Source of the DNA: Clostridiaceae bacterium AM27-36LB
GTDB taxonomy: Bacteria; Bacillota; Clostridia; Lachnospirales; Lachnospiraceae
Reading direction: 5' to 3'
Length of the DNA stretch: 64,000 nucleotides
NCBI GenBank assembly: GCA_003480725.1
Contig: QUJQ01000001.1
Location: 1 to 64,000, forward strand
Made by a program: the position numbers and the translations under genes. Shown piece after piece: positions 50,792 to 59,747 of the stretch (position 1 is its first letter; every line of letters starts with the position of its first letter). The notes below the pieces were generated by a model. It did not search any database. It saw only the letters and a program-made list of their open reading frames with translations, and was not told where the DNA came from.

Positions 50792-52378
50792 ATGGGAACA
50801 TATTTGAATCCGGGAAGCAAAGGATTTCAGGAAAGTCTTAACTCTGACATTTATGTAGATAAGACCGGACTGATTGAAAAGACAAATGCGAAAATCAATA
50901 CATTGCAGAAATATTTGTGTATTAGCCGTCCGCGCAGATTTGGAAAATCCATGGCAGCAAATATGCTGGCAGCATATTATGACAGGGAGACTGACAGCAG
51001 ACATTTGTTTAAGCATTTCCAGGTGAGCAGAATCACTTCTTATGAAGAACATAGAAATCAATATGATGTGATCAGAGTGAATATACAGGAATTCCTCAGT
51101 GTATCACATGAAATTGATGAGATGCTGAAACTTTTGCAGGAGCGTCTGATTCTGGAACTGAAACGGAAATATCCGGAGTATGTGACACAGAATAATCTGA
51201 TGTTTGCCATGCAGGATGTGTATGCATTTACACAGCATCCGTTTATTATTCTGATCGATGAATGGGAGTGTCTGTTCAGAGAGTATCAACATGATCAGAA
51301 TGCCCAGAAAAAATATCTGGATTTTTTGCGAAGCTGGCTGAAGGATAAAGAATATGTAGCTTTGGCATATATGACAGGTATTTTACCGATTAAAAAATAT
51401 GGGTCTCATTCTGCTTTGAATATGTTTACTGAATATTCCATGACAGATCCTGGTGATCTGGCGGAATATTTTGGCTTTACAGAAGATGAAGTAAAAAAAT
51501 TGTGTGCAGAATACCAGATGAATTATGAAGAAACAAAGGCCTGGTATGACGGATATCACTTAAGAGTTCATCAGCGGACGGAAGTCTGCGATTATGCCAT
51601 GTACAATCCTAAATCCGTAGTAGAAGCAATGATGCGTCATAAGTATGGCACATATTGGAACCGCACGGAGACGTATGAAGCGTTGAAAGTCTATATTCAG
51701 ATGAATATGGATGGTTTGAAAGATGCTGTTATAGAAATGCTTGGTGGAGAGTCCGTTCGTGTTAATACTGGGACGTTTATGAATGATATGACCACATTTG
51801 CGACCAGAGATGATGTTCTTACGTTATTGGTACATCTGGGATATCTGACCTATGACAGTGATGCAGAGAAGGTATCAATTCCGAACAGAGAAGTTGCACA
51901 GGAATATGTGAATGCAGTCAGCACTATGGACTGGCATGAAGTAGCACGCTCTATTGAAGCTTCCAGAAAACTGCTGGAAGCACTGTGGAAGATGGATGAG
52001 GCTGCTGTGGCAAAAGGTGTGGAGCAGGCACATAAAGAGATCTCGGTTTTACAGTATAATAATGAAAATGCATTAAGCTGTACGATTAATCTGGCCTTCT
52101 ATTTTGCAAGAGAATATTATACGATAGTTCGGGAGTTGCCGACAGGAAAAGGGTTTGCAGATATTGTGATGATTCCAAGAAAGCTTCATATAGACAAGCC
52201 GGCAGTAGTAATCGAACTGAAATGGGATAAGAGTGTATCAGGGGCAATTGAGCAGATCAAGAGAAATGAATATATAGATGTTCTGCGTGATTACAAAGGA
52301 AATCTGCTGCTTGCAGGTATCAATTACAGCAAAAAAACAAAGAAGCATACCTGCATGATTGAACAGGTTCAGCTTTGA
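50792..52378 (+). CDS. AAA-ATPase-like/PD-(D/E)XK protein (DUF1703 type)
   Basis: 528-residue two-domain protein. The N-terminal AAA-ATPase-like domain carries the unusual Walker A RPRRFGKSM near residue 45 and Walker B FIILIDEWE near 150. The C-terminal PD-(D/E)XK domain reads GKGFADIVM then VVIELKW near residue 470. The family is highly multiplied in gut bacteria; its role is unproven and often guessed to be in mobile DNA or defence. The start ATG has GGGGGTGAAG upstream. It is AT-richer than dnaG-rpoD and may be accessory. Confidence 0.85.
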   Translation: MGTYLNPGSKGFQESLNSDIYVDKTGLIEKTNAKINTLQKYLCISRPRRFGKSMAANMLAAYYDRETDSRHLFKHFQVSRITSYEEHRNQYDVIRVNIQEFLSVSHEIDEMLKLLQERLILELKRKYPEYVTQNNLMFAMQDVYAFTQHPFIILIDEWECLFREYQHDQNAQKKYLDFLRSWLKDKEYVALAYMTGILPIKKYGSHSALNMFTEYSMTDPGDLAEYFGFTEDEVKKLCAEYQMNYEETKAWYDGYHLRVHQRTEVCDYAMYNPKSVVEAMMRHKYGTYWNRTETYEALKVYIQMNMDGLKDAVIEMLGGESVRVNTGTFMNDMTTFATRDDVLTLLVHLGYLTYDSDAEKVSIPNREVAQEYVNAVSTMDWHEVARSIEASRKLLEALWKMDEAAVAKGVEQAHKEISVLQYNNENALSCTINLAFYFAREYYTIVRELPTGKGFADIVMIPRKLHIDKPAVVIELKWDKSVSGAIEQIKRNEYIDVLRDYKGNLLLAGINYSKKTKKHTCMIEQVQL

Positions 52379-53028
52379 AGTTAACAGGAGAAATATATAA
52401 TAAGATGAAAGAACTGATCAAAAAACGGCATCTCATTCCGATTGCGGTGTGGTTTGTGATTTATATGGGATTGTTTGGATTTCTGGAGATCGTACCGCCC
52501 AAAGAGGTGCATCTGATCCACTGTGCACTGGATGACATGATTCCACATATGGCGGTATTTATCTATCCATATGTGAGTTGGTTTCCATACATAGTCGTGT
52601 GTGCGTATCTTGCGATCAAGAATCTGGATGACAGACAATTCAAGAAAGCGGTACTGGTTCTGACCACAGGCATGAACATTTTCCTGTTCATTTCCTTCGT
52701 GTGGCCTACAGGACTGAACCTCCGCGAGGGTATTGTCTATGATCTTCATACCTTAAGTGGCAATCTGCTGAAGTTTGTGCAGACCGTGGATACACCGAAA
52801 AGTGTATTCCCAAGCATGCATGTGTATGTGACACTGGTGCTTCAGTATACATTGGAGATGCAGAAAAAACTGGTTCCATCCTGGGGTATCTGGGTTGGAA
52901 GAGTGCTGGCAGTGCTGATCGTGCTGTCTACCATGTTCACCAAGCAGCATTCCGTACTGGATGTGAGTGCTGCAATCGTCATGTTTGAAGTGCTGGCTGT
53001 GGTGGTTGAGAAAATCGTGAAAAAATAG
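52375..53028 (+). CDS. PAP2-superfamily membrane phosphatase
   Basis: 217-residue membrane protein with about five helices and the phosphatidic-acid-phosphatase/haloperoxidase motifs PSMHVYVTL and STMFTKQHSVLDV, with the three active-site His/Asp. It likely dephosphorylates a lipid phosphate such as undecaprenyl pyrophosphate or PA. The longest frame starts at TTG (52375), which overlaps the previous stop as TTGA; the alternative ATG at 52405 has AGGAGA but at a long spacing of about 13. The start is unresolved. Confidence 0.8.
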   Translation: MKLTGEIYNKMKELIKKRHLIPIAVWFVIYMGLFGFLEIVPPKEVHLIHCALDDMIPHMAVFIYPYVSWFPYIVVCAYLAIKNLDDRQFKKAVLVLTTGMNIFLFISFVWPTGLNLREGIVYDLHTLSGNLLKFVQTVDTPKSVFPSMHVYVTLVLQYTLEMQKKLVPSWGIWVGRVLAVLIVLSTMFTKQHSVLDVSAAIVMFEVLAVVVEKIVKK

Positions 53029-53040
53029 AGAGTAATGATA

Positions 53041-53075
53041 GGAAAGGCTGTCGGAGAGATCAGGCAGTCTTTTCC
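53041..53075 (+). terminator. Probable terminator after the PAP2 gene
   Basis: AAAGGCTGTC pairs with GGCAGTCTTT (two G-U pairs), followed by TTTTCCC. Confidence 0.5.
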
Positions 53076-53133
53076 CGTATATGGAATAATGTTACAATGA
53101 TAACAATCAGGAGTAGAAAAAGGAGAAAATGAA

Positions 53134-53544
53134 ATGGTAAAAGCAATCGTAAGAGACCCTTTATTTCTGGCACAGAAATCCCTGCCGGCAACAGAAGCAG
53201 ATAAACAGGTAGTGCAGGACCTTCTGGATACGCTCCGGGCGAATCTGGATCGATGCGTTGGAATGGCAGCGAATATGATTGGTGTCAGAAAAAATATCAT
53301 TGTTGTGGCAATGGGTCCCTTTCAGTTTGCCATGATCAATCCAGTGATCACCAAAAAGAAAGAGGCATTTCAGACAGAAGAAGGATGCCTGTCCTTGGAT
53401 GGTGTGAGACCCTGTACAAGATACAAAGAAATCGAAGTGGACTATCTGGATCAGAACTTCAAAAAGCAGCATGGAACCTATACAGGTTGGACAGCCCAGA
53501 TCATTCAGCATGAAATCGATCATTGTCATGGGATTGTGATTTGA
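53134..53544 (+). CDS. Divergent short peptide deformylase
   Basis: 136-residue member of the peptide deformylase family, which removes the N-terminal formyl group from new proteins. Motif 2 EGCLS and motif 3 QHEIDH (metal ligands Cys, His, His and catalytic Glu) are intact. Motif 1 is CVGMAANMIG instead of the usual GxGxAAxQxG: the Gln that stabilises the transition state is Met 48. It is not next to fmt, so a canonical deformylase is probably elsewhere. Activity is doubtful or altered. The start ATG has AAGGAG upstream. Confidence 0.82.
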   Translation: MVKAIVRDPLFLAQKSLPATEADKQVVQDLLDTLRANLDRCVGMAANMIGVRKNIIVVAMGPFQFAMINPVITKKKEAFQTEEGCLSLDGVRPCTRYKEIEVDYLDQNFKKQHGTYTGWTAQIIQHEIDHCHGIVI

Positions 53545-53583
53545 TAGAATATTAGTTTCTCATGGAACGAGAGGGTGAGACAA

Positions 53584-54138
53584 ATGAACATGAATTTTGA
53601 TGTCAATAAAATATTTCAGAATCGACTGGCATCTAGTATGGGGCTTGACAAATATCAATATATTATGAAAAAGGTGAGAGAAATAAATGTCTCGTCTGAT
53701 GCTGAGTTTCAGAAAACATTCAATGGATTTTACATAGTCAGACGAAATGAGACATGGAGAAAGACATATTATGGCTTTTTTGAACAAGCAAAATCAGAAA
53801 CGCCAACATTTACAGAGATTATTAAATATATGTATGAAACTACCGGAAACATTGAACCGTCATTTTCAAGTAAAATGCTTGCAACTTTGTGCCCGGAGAA
53901 ACCTATATGGGATCGATATGTTATTCAAAATCTGAATATGAAGCTGAGTGGAAAGACCAGCCAAGAAAAACTGGAGAATGCGATTGCCCTTTATGCAGAT
54001 TTGGAAAAATGGTATGCAGATTTTTTGAAAACTGATAAAGCGAAAGAATGTATTCTGGTATTTGATCAGACATTACCAGATTATAGTGGAATATCAGATA
54101 TAAAGAAAATGGACAGTATTTTGTGGAGTATTAGATGA
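53584..54138 (+). CDS. Hypothetical protein
   Basis: 184-residue soluble, mostly helical protein that I do not recognise. There is no membrane segment, signal or clear catalytic motif; the middle LATLCPEKPIWDRYVIQNL is the most distinctive part. The start is the ATG (MNMNFDV) with GAGGGTGAG upstream; an in-frame GTG lies nine bases earlier. Codon use and AT content are higher than in the rpoD region, hinting at later acquisition. Confidence 0.6.
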   Translation: MNMNFDVNKIFQNRLASSMGLDKYQYIMKKVREINVSSDAEFQKTFNGFYIVRRNETWRKTYYGFFEQAKSETPTFTEIIKYMYETTGNIEPSFSSKMLATLCPEKPIWDRYVIQNLNMKLSGKTSQEKLENAIALYADLEKWYADFLKTDKAKECILVFDQTLPDYSGISDIKKMDSILWSIR

Positions 54139-54216
54139 GGTAAAGATTCTTGGCGTGACAATTTTCTATCTGATAAGGTATGATAAGGCTACCAGAACAG
54201 GGAAGGGGCGTGGCAT

Positions 54217-54966
54217 ATGAATCGGATCGGAAAGAACATTAGAAAGGCGCGGTCGGAAAAGGGATATACGCAGGAACAGTTGGCACAGAAGCTGTGTGTG
54301 ACGCGGAATACTATTTCCAATTAAGAAACAGGACATTCCAACCCGGATATAGAGATGCTTCAGCTGCTGGCAGAGGCACTTAAGACAGATCCGAATACAT
54401 TGATCTATGGAGAGAAGAAAGAACAGTCAGCAGATCAGACATGGAGAAAAGAGATTCTGAAAAGGGTTATCTGGCTTGTAATTGCCGGGCTGATTATAAT
54501 GATTTCTGCTTCGCTTATTCAGTATGGTGGTGAAATAGCGAAGGATACCTTACAGGTTCCTATATGGAGTCCATGGTTGAATTCCGTAGCGTATCCGATT
54601 GCATATATGATCATTGGCAGTCAGATTATGGCGTTGGTTTTGCAGGCATGCGGGAAAAGAAATTCAGAATATCGCTGGATAAAAGCAGTGTTCCTGATTC
54701 TTGTTGCAGCAATCCTTGTCTGGATGATGGCAGCTACTGTATCATGCGCATGGATTGAATATGTAAGAAGGGTATATGGGAATACATCAGGAGATGTGGG
54801 TGCATATGAATCTGTCGTGTTTCAGTTTTTTAATAGCATTTGGATTGAAGGAGTTCGCATCTATGTATTCCATAAATGGCTCTGGATGCTTGGCTGGGGT
54901 GTATGTGGCATGCTTCTGGCGATATTGAAGCCGAAGAAGAAAAGCGCAGAAAGTGCAGAAAATTAA
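54217..54966 (+). pseudogene. XRE-family regulator with membrane domain, interrupted by TAA
   Basis: From the ATG at 54217 (GGAAGGGG upstream) the frame gives MNRIGKNIRKARSEKGYTQEQLAQKL and RNTISN, a helix-turn-helix of the Cro/CI type, then a TAA at 54322-54324 exactly where family members have Trp or Tyr before ETGHSNPDIEML. The same frame stays open to 54966 and encodes about four membrane helices. One substitution (TAT to TAA) explains the break. The remainder could be started at the ATG at 54355, but that product would lack the DNA-binding domain. Called a pseudogene unless the base is a sequencing error. Confidence 0.82.
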
Positions 54967-54976
54967 AAATTCCCCA

Positions 54977-55005
54977 TAGACAAGTCGGAAAAAGTACGTT
55001 ACAAT
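54977..55005 (+). promoter_or_regulatory. Sigma-A promoter of rnpB
   Basis: TAGACA, exactly 17 bases, TACAAT, ending about ten bases before the 5' end of the RNase P RNA. Confidence 0.7.
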
Positions 55006-55013
55006 AGACTCTA

Positions 55014-55346
55014 CGACAAGTAAGACAGACAATCGCGGCTGATTATATCAGGTGAGGAAAGTCCGGGCTTCACAGGGCAGGATGCCGGATAACGTCCGGT
55101 GGAGGCGACTCCAAGGCCAGTGCAACAGAGATAAACCGCCAGTTCCGCAAGGGACGGGTAAGGGTGGAAAGGCAGTGTAAGAGACTACCGCCCGGCTGGT
55201 AACAGACGGGGCACATGTAAACCCCATCCGAAGCAAGACCAAGCAGAAGCATATGGTGGCCCGCCAGCTTCAGGTAGGTTGCTTGAACGTGCCGGTAACG
55301 GTACGTCTAGATAGATGATTGTCCAACGACATAACCCGGCTTATCG
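55014..55346 (+). ncRNA. rnpB: RNase P RNA
   Basis: Catalytic RNA of RNase P, which trims the 5' leader of tRNA precursors. Universal parts are present in order: GAGGAAAGTCCGGGC near the 5' end (P4 start), the ACAGAGATAAACCGCC region, GGTAAGGGTGGAAAGG, the AGACTACCGCCC block, and the closing AGATAGATGATTGTC with the P4 partner near the 3' end. Length of about 330 bases is normal. Ends were set by eye and may be off by several bases. Confidence 0.93.
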
Positions 55347-55399
55347 TTTTGCTTGTTGTATTTATAAGAAATAAGACTGGAAGTTACTTTCAGAAACAG

Positions 55400-55445
55400 A
55401 CGCAGGGCTGCTTTAGAGATTCTAAAGTCGTTTCCTGCGTTTTTG
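55400..55445 (+). terminator. Terminator downstream of rnpB
   Basis: Outer stem ACGCAGG/CCTGCGT and inner stem CTTTAGA/TCTAAAG, then TTTTTG. Confidence 0.8.
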
Positions 55446-55482
55446 TTATCCGAGTGAAAACAGATGAGATGGAGAAAAAGAT

Positions 55483-56001
55483 ATGCTGCGATTACGCCCT
55501 TATAAGCCCTGCGATGCACAGTCACTTGTACAGTGGCTGACCGATGAAGCAGGATTCTGGAAATGGTGTGCCGGGCGGTACGATCATTATCCGGTGACAG
55601 CCGATGATATTAATAATTTTTATGATTCCTTCCGCATGAAGGATGATTTCTGGCAGATGACGATGCTGGATGATACAAAAGTGGCGGGGCATCTGCTGAT
55701 GCAGTTCTTAGATACGGAGCAGAGACATTTGAAATTTGGCTGCATTATCGTAGATCCATTGATCCGTGGGAAAGGATACGGCACGCAGATGCTGACACTG
55801 GCGTTGACGTATGCATTTACCATTTTGAAGGTGGAGCAGGTGTCACTGGGCGTATTTGAAAATAATATAACTGCGGCACACTGCTATGAACGGTTGGGAT
55901 TTCAAAAGACAGGAACCTGTACAGACTATCATCTGATGGGAGAGATCTGGAAATTTCATGATCTGACAATGATGAAAACACAGTGGGAGGAACGGCAATG
56001 A
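55483..56001 (+). CDS. GNAT-family N-acetyltransferase
   Basis: 172-residue acyl-CoA-dependent transferase. The acetyl-CoA loop [15 protein letters not shown] (R-G-K-G-Y-G, near residue 95) and [20 protein letters not shown] near 130 are typical of the RimJ/RimL-like GNAT group. The substrate is unknown. Its stop overlaps the start of xthA by four bases (ATGA). Confidence 0.88.
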   Translation: MLRLRPYKPCDAQSLVQWLTDEAGFWKWCAGRYDHYPVTADDINNFYDSFRMKDDFWQMTMLDDTKVAGHLLMQFLDTEQRHLKFGCIIVDPLIRGKGYGTQMLTLALTYAFTILKVEQVSLGVFENNITAAHCYERLGFQKTGTCTDYHLMGEIWKFHDLTMMKTQWEERQ

Positions 56002-56756
56002 CAAAATTATATTCATGGAATGTGAACGGTCTTCGGGCATGTATGGAAAAAGGATTCCGGGAGTTCCTGGAGAGGGAGCAGCCGGATGTGTTGTGTTTAC
56101 AGGAGACGAAGATGCAGCCTCATCAGGCGGATTTTGACTTTCCCGGATATGACGTGTACTGGAACAGTGCGGTGAAAAAAGGTTACTCAGGAACAGCTGT
56201 GCTGACGAAGGAAAAGCCTTTGTCTGTAAGCTATGATCTGGGATTTGAGGACAAACACAATACAGAAGGTCGTGCCATCACAGTGGAATATCCAGAGTAT
56301 TATCTGGTGTGCGTCTATGTACCCAATGCACAGGATGGATTAAAAAGGATCGATTATCGAATGGAATGGGAGGATGATTTCCGCGCTTATGTAGGTGCAC
56401 TCAAAGAGAAAAAGCCGGTGATCGTGACTGGGGACATGAATGTAGCAAAGGAAGAAATTGATCTGAAGAATCCAAAATCCAACCGTGGAAATGCAGGATT
56501 TTCTGATCAGGAACGTGATAAGATGCGGGAACTGCTGGCAAGCGGATTTGTGGATTCCTTCCGGTATCTGTATCCGGAGCAGACAGAAGCTTACAGCTGG
56601 TGGTCTTACCGTTTCAAGGCAAGAGAGAGGAATGCAGGCTGGCGTATTGACTATTTCCTGGTGTCCGAAGGAATGGAGGACCGGATCAAAGACAGCAAGA
56701 TTCTGTCGGATCAGTTTGGCAGTGATCACTGTCCGGTGGAATTGATTTTGAAATAA
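55998..56756 (+). CDS. xthA: Exodeoxyribonuclease III
   Basis: 252-residue AP endonuclease/3'-exonuclease for base-excision repair. Family motifs: [15 protein letters not shown] (catalytic Glu), NAQDG, TGDMNVA and [10 protein letters not shown] with the C-terminal Asp-His. The start is the ATG of [11 protein letters not shown], which has GGGAGGAACGG upstream and overlaps the GNAT gene; an ATG five codons earlier is less well placed. A terminator follows. Confidence 0.93.
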   Translation: MTKLYSWNVNGLRACMEKGFREFLEREQPDVLCLQETKMQPHQADFDFPGYDVYWNSAVKKGYSGTAVLTKEKPLSVSYDLGFEDKHNTEGRAITVEYPEYYLVCVYVPNAQDGLKRIDYRMEWEDDFRAYVGALKEKKPVIVTGDMNVAKEEIDLKNPKSNRGNAGFSDQERDKMRELLASGFVDSFRYLYPEQTEAYSWWSYRFKARERNAGWRIDYFLVSEGMEDRIKDSKILSDQFGSDHCPVELILK

Positions 56757-56770
56757 GAGAAGAATTGTAA

Positions 56771-56818
56771 AAAGAGTGAAAAGAAATGTAATAGTTTCTT
56801 TTTGCTCTTTCTTCTTTT
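56771..56818 (+). terminator. Terminator after xthA
   Basis: AAAGAGTGAAAAGAAA pairs with TTTCTTTTTGCTCTTT, followed by CTTCTTTT. Confidence 0.75.
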
Positions 56819-56909
56819 GGGTGAAAATAATTTAAAAAACACCGCGACCAAATGGAGACGGCAGGCATCTAATCTATGTAAATACAAAAAAGCCGGCGGG
56901 AAGGATACT

Positions 56910-57380
56910 ATGAAAAGAGAACAACTGGGTCAGCTGATCCTGGCATCGGAGGACAGTATGTATCATGTGGCGAAATCATTGCTCTATAATGATGCAGATT
57001 GTCAGGATGCCATTCAGGAGACCATCGCAAAAGCATTTGACAAGATTGGAACGTTAAAACAGGACACGTATGCAAAGACCTGGCTGATCCGTATTCTGAT
57101 CAATGAATGCTATGGAATCATGCGTAAGGAAAAGAAAATCATATCACTGGAGACCTGTGAACGGGAAGAGCCGTGGATGGAGAGACAGGATTATTCAGAT
57201 CTTTATGAGGCGTTGATGAGGCTTACAGAGGAAGCAAGACTGGCGGTGACTCTGTATTATATGGAAGGATACAGCATTCGGGAGATTGCCAGAATGACAA
57301 GAGTGACAGAAAGTGCGGTGAAGAACCGGCTTGCTAGAGCGAGGACAAAGCTGAAGGAAGAATTATCCAAAGAAGGTTAA
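56910..57380 (+). CDS. ECF sigma factor (third locus)
   Basis: 156-residue group 4 sigma factor. Region 2 is DCQDAIQETIAKAFDK (about 28-45) and region 4 is SIREIARMTRVTESAVKNRLARARTKLK (about 120-150). The start is the ATG of MKREQLGQ with GGGAAGGA close upstream (about five bases). The next gene, a membrane protein, begins 15 bases after its stop, forming a sigma/anti-sigma-like pair. Confidence 0.85.
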   Translation: MKREQLGQLILASEDSMYHVAKSLLYNDADCQDAIQETIAKAFDKIGTLKQDTYAKTWLIRILINECYGIMRKEKKIISLETCEREEPWMERQDYSDLYEALMRLTEEARLAVTLYYMEGYSIREIARMTRVTESAVKNRLARARTKLKEELSKEG

Positions 57381-57395
57381 AAGGGAGGATGAACG

Positions 57396-58829
57396 ATGAA
57401 GCTGGAAAATATGAATCAGGAATTTCCGAAGATGCCGGATGCTATGCGGAAGATGATAGAGCAGGAAGTAGAACAGCAGTTACAGAAAAAGACAGAAAAA
57501 TTCACAGGCCGCCGAGTGATGATCGCTGTGCTGGCAGCAACTCTGGCGCTGGGAACCACCGCATTTGCAGGTGTTTTATATCGAATGAAGAATGAGCAGG
57601 TGGGAACCTATGCAGTGAAGACAACGCAGGAAAAAGAAGCAGGAACGGAAAATGAAACTATGCAGCCAACAGGAGAAAACCATTATGTGAGGCTGACTGC
57701 CAAGTGGCTGCCGGATGGAATGGTGCAGACAGAGGAAGGAAAATATAGTTTTGAAGATACTTATGCGCAGGGTGGAGTGAGCATGCTCTGTTACTATATG
57801 GATACAGGAGACTCCGCTTTTGAAATGCTGACTCAGCAGGTGGTAGAGAGTGAAACATTGAATATCAATGGCAGAGAAGGTATATACCTGGGACAGCAGG
57901 CACTGGGAGATGGACTTGCATTTAACCAGCAGCTCTATGTGGCGTACCCGGAGCTTCATCTGGTGCTGGAGATGACAGCGGCATCAGATGTGTCAAAAGA
58001 GGATGCTATCCAGATCGCGGAGCATGTGACATTGACACCCGTGGAACAGTCCGACGATAAAGATGTGATGATGTGCTATAACTGGAGCAGTTATCTGACT
58101 GCGGATGAAGGACAGGAGATGATAGATGAATCGAACCTTCCTGTCACATCGGTATCCATGGAGAGCCTGGAAAAAGCACATCCAATGGGAGACGTACTGG
58201 ATATATCAGAAAACGATCTGGAAAAGCATCCAGGACTGACTGCAAAGGTAACAGATGTCCAGATCGGGAATAATCGATCCATGTTGTCAGATTCCATGCT
58301 GGGAGAGGATGATAAGCAGGCTTTTGCATCAGATGGAACGCTGCTTCCCGTCATACTTACTTATGTGAAAGAAGGAGATGGAGTCAATACGCTGGATCAG
58401 GTGATCCGGACGGAAGAAGAGCCGCAGAAGCTGGTCTGCGTGACCGTGGATTATACCAATACCGGTACAGAAACATGGAAAGACATTATGTTCAATGGAA
58501 CGATCAACATTCTGGAACCGGCTGGAACTGTGGCAAAGATCTGGAGAGCGGATACCCAGACCCCGTCAGAGAATGATGCATGGACCTATGTGGCTGTGGC
58601 CGGTCATTCCTTTAATACGGAAGTAGGATTGTACGATGTGAAAGGTGGAGAACGTTCAAATAACTATATTGATGCTCTTGCACCTGGAGAGACAGTGACC
58701 GTACACTGGGCATTTGCCGTACCGGAAGAAAAGCTTGGAGAAATGTATTTTGATTTAGGAAATACCTGCAATCTGACATCTGACCTTACGGATGGATATG
58801 TGACAGACATCAGACAGCAGGCACAATAA
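57396..58829 (+). CDS. Membrane protein paired with ECF sigma, putative anti-sigma
   Basis: 477-residue protein with a short cytoplasmic N-terminus (1-38), one helix (about 40-62) and a large outside portion in two parts: about 80-220 (DUF4367-like pattern with a repeated weak YAQGG... motif) and about 260-470, beta-rich, ending with VTVHWAFAVPEEKLGEMYF, which resembles an Ig-like domain of surface proteins. No enzyme motif is visible. The pairing with an ECF sigma gene supports an anti-sigma or envelope-sensing role; this is inference. Confidence 0.6.
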   Translation: MKLENMNQEFPKMPDAMRKMIEQEVEQQLQKKTEKFTGRRVMIAVLAATLALGTTAFAGVLYRMKNEQVGTYAVKTTQEKEAGTENETMQPTGENHYVRLTAKWLPDGMVQTEEGKYSFEDTYAQGGVSMLCYYMDTGDSAFEMLTQQVVESETLNINGREGIYLGQQALGDGLAFNQQLYVAYPELHLVLEMTAASDVSKEDAIQIAEHVTLTPVEQSDDKDVMMCYNWSSYLTADEGQEMIDESNLPVTSVSMESLEKAHPMGDVLDISENDLEKHPGLTAKVTDVQIGNNRSMLSDSMLGEDDKQAFASDGTLLPVILTYVKEGDGVNTLDQVIRTEEEPQKLVCVTVDYTNTGTETWKDIMFNGTINILEPAGTVAKIWRADTQTPSENDAWTYVAVAGHSFNTEVGLYDVKGGERSNNYIDALAPGETVTVHWAFAVPEEKLGEMYFDLGNTCNLTSDLTDGYVTDIRQQAQ

Positions 58830-58833
58830 AATC

Positions 58834-59514
58834 TTACAGAACGCTGCTCATCGCATTTCCGGTGTGTACCAGCAGGGACAGCAGATTGAAAATAACTGTC
58901 TGCATGCCAGAGAGGACAGCGTTGTCTATGATGGTCAGCGGACGGCTTAAGACACCGGATATCAGGAGCAGGATCAATACGATGCTCCAGTAGGGACGGT
59001 AGCGATTATAGATTTCCGCCGCTTTGCCTGACAGTTCACCCAGCACATGGGAACCGTCCAGCGGTGGGATAGGAATCAGGTTAAAAACACCAAGACCTAC
59101 GTTCAGTACAGCAGAGTACCAGAACAGAACGGCTAAAGTCTGGAAGAAGACAGTGTTTGGAGCATAGAGCAGTAGCAGACCCTCCAGCAAAATGGAGATA
59201 CATGCCAGCAGCATATTTGCAATGGGACCGGCAAGAGAGACCAGGATCAGGCCTTTCTTCCGGTCCTTATAGTAATAAGGGTTGATCGGGACCGGATTGG
59301 CCCAGCCCATGTGAAAGACAAGCAGGCAGAGGGTTCCCATAGGATCCAGATGTTTTAATGGATTCAAGGTCAGACGACCGGACATTCTGGGGGTAGGATC
59401 GCCCAGCTTATCGGAGACCCAGCCATGGGCACATTCATGGACGATGATGGCTAACAGCATGACAGGTGCCACATAGAGAATGGATTGCAACTGCGAAATA
59501 TAATAACTTAACAT
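58834..59514 (-). CDS. Site-2 protease family (M50) membrane metalloprotease
   Basis: 226-residue membrane protein with five or six helices. The zinc site is HECAHGWVSDKLGD (HExxH, residues about 27-31) and the second motif is NLIPIPPLDGSHVL, with the Asp ligand. This short form is the S2P group 3 type lacking PDZ domains. It converges with the ECF locus with only four bases between the stops. No substrate is evident; a neighbouring membrane anti-sigma is an attractive but unproven target. Confidence 0.88.
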   Translation of the reverse strand: MLSYYISQLQSILYVAPVMLLAIIVHECAHGWVSDKLGDPTPRMSGRLTLNPLKHLDPMGTLCLLVFHMGWANPVPINPYYYKDRKKGLILVSLAGPIANMLLACISILLEGLLLLYAPNTVFFQTLAVLFWYSAVLNVGLGVFNLIPIPPLDGSHVLGELSGKAAEIYNRYRPYWSIVLILLLISGVLSRPLTIIDNAVLSGMQTVIFNLLSLLVHTGNAMSSVL

Positions 59515-59688
59515 GATTATTTCCTCATTTCTGGTAGAATATAATTATTTTACCCTGTAATTGTCTAAAGATAAAGCATGAATATGGACAGAATATAAAC
59601 TGGGGTTACAAAACACACGAATGGCGCGTGTGAATGGCATGTGTGAACGGTATGTATGGTAAAACATCCTACCAATTGCCTGTAACTA

Positions 59689-59719
59689 CTTGACAACATC
59701 TGTCGTTTGGGAGTATAGT
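59689..59719 (+). promoter_or_regulatory. Promoter of the thi operon leader
   Basis: TTGACA and TATAGT, spacer 19 bases (longer than ideal; an alternative -10 one base earlier gives 18). It lies 28 bases upstream of the TPP aptamer. Confidence 0.5.
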
Positions 59720-59747
59720 CTGTAGTGTAAAGTGAATAACGAAGTAC

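Noticed and set aside
50792..54966. Complete defence island or prophage
   Set aside because: Only one nuclease-like gene is present, with metabolic-type neighbours; no integrase, structural phage gene or flanking repeats.
54355..54966. Intact stand-alone membrane protein gene
   Set aside because: The ATG at 54355 has no ribosome site and lies inside a helix-turn-helix frame that continues in frame upstream past one stop; pseudogene is the simpler reading.
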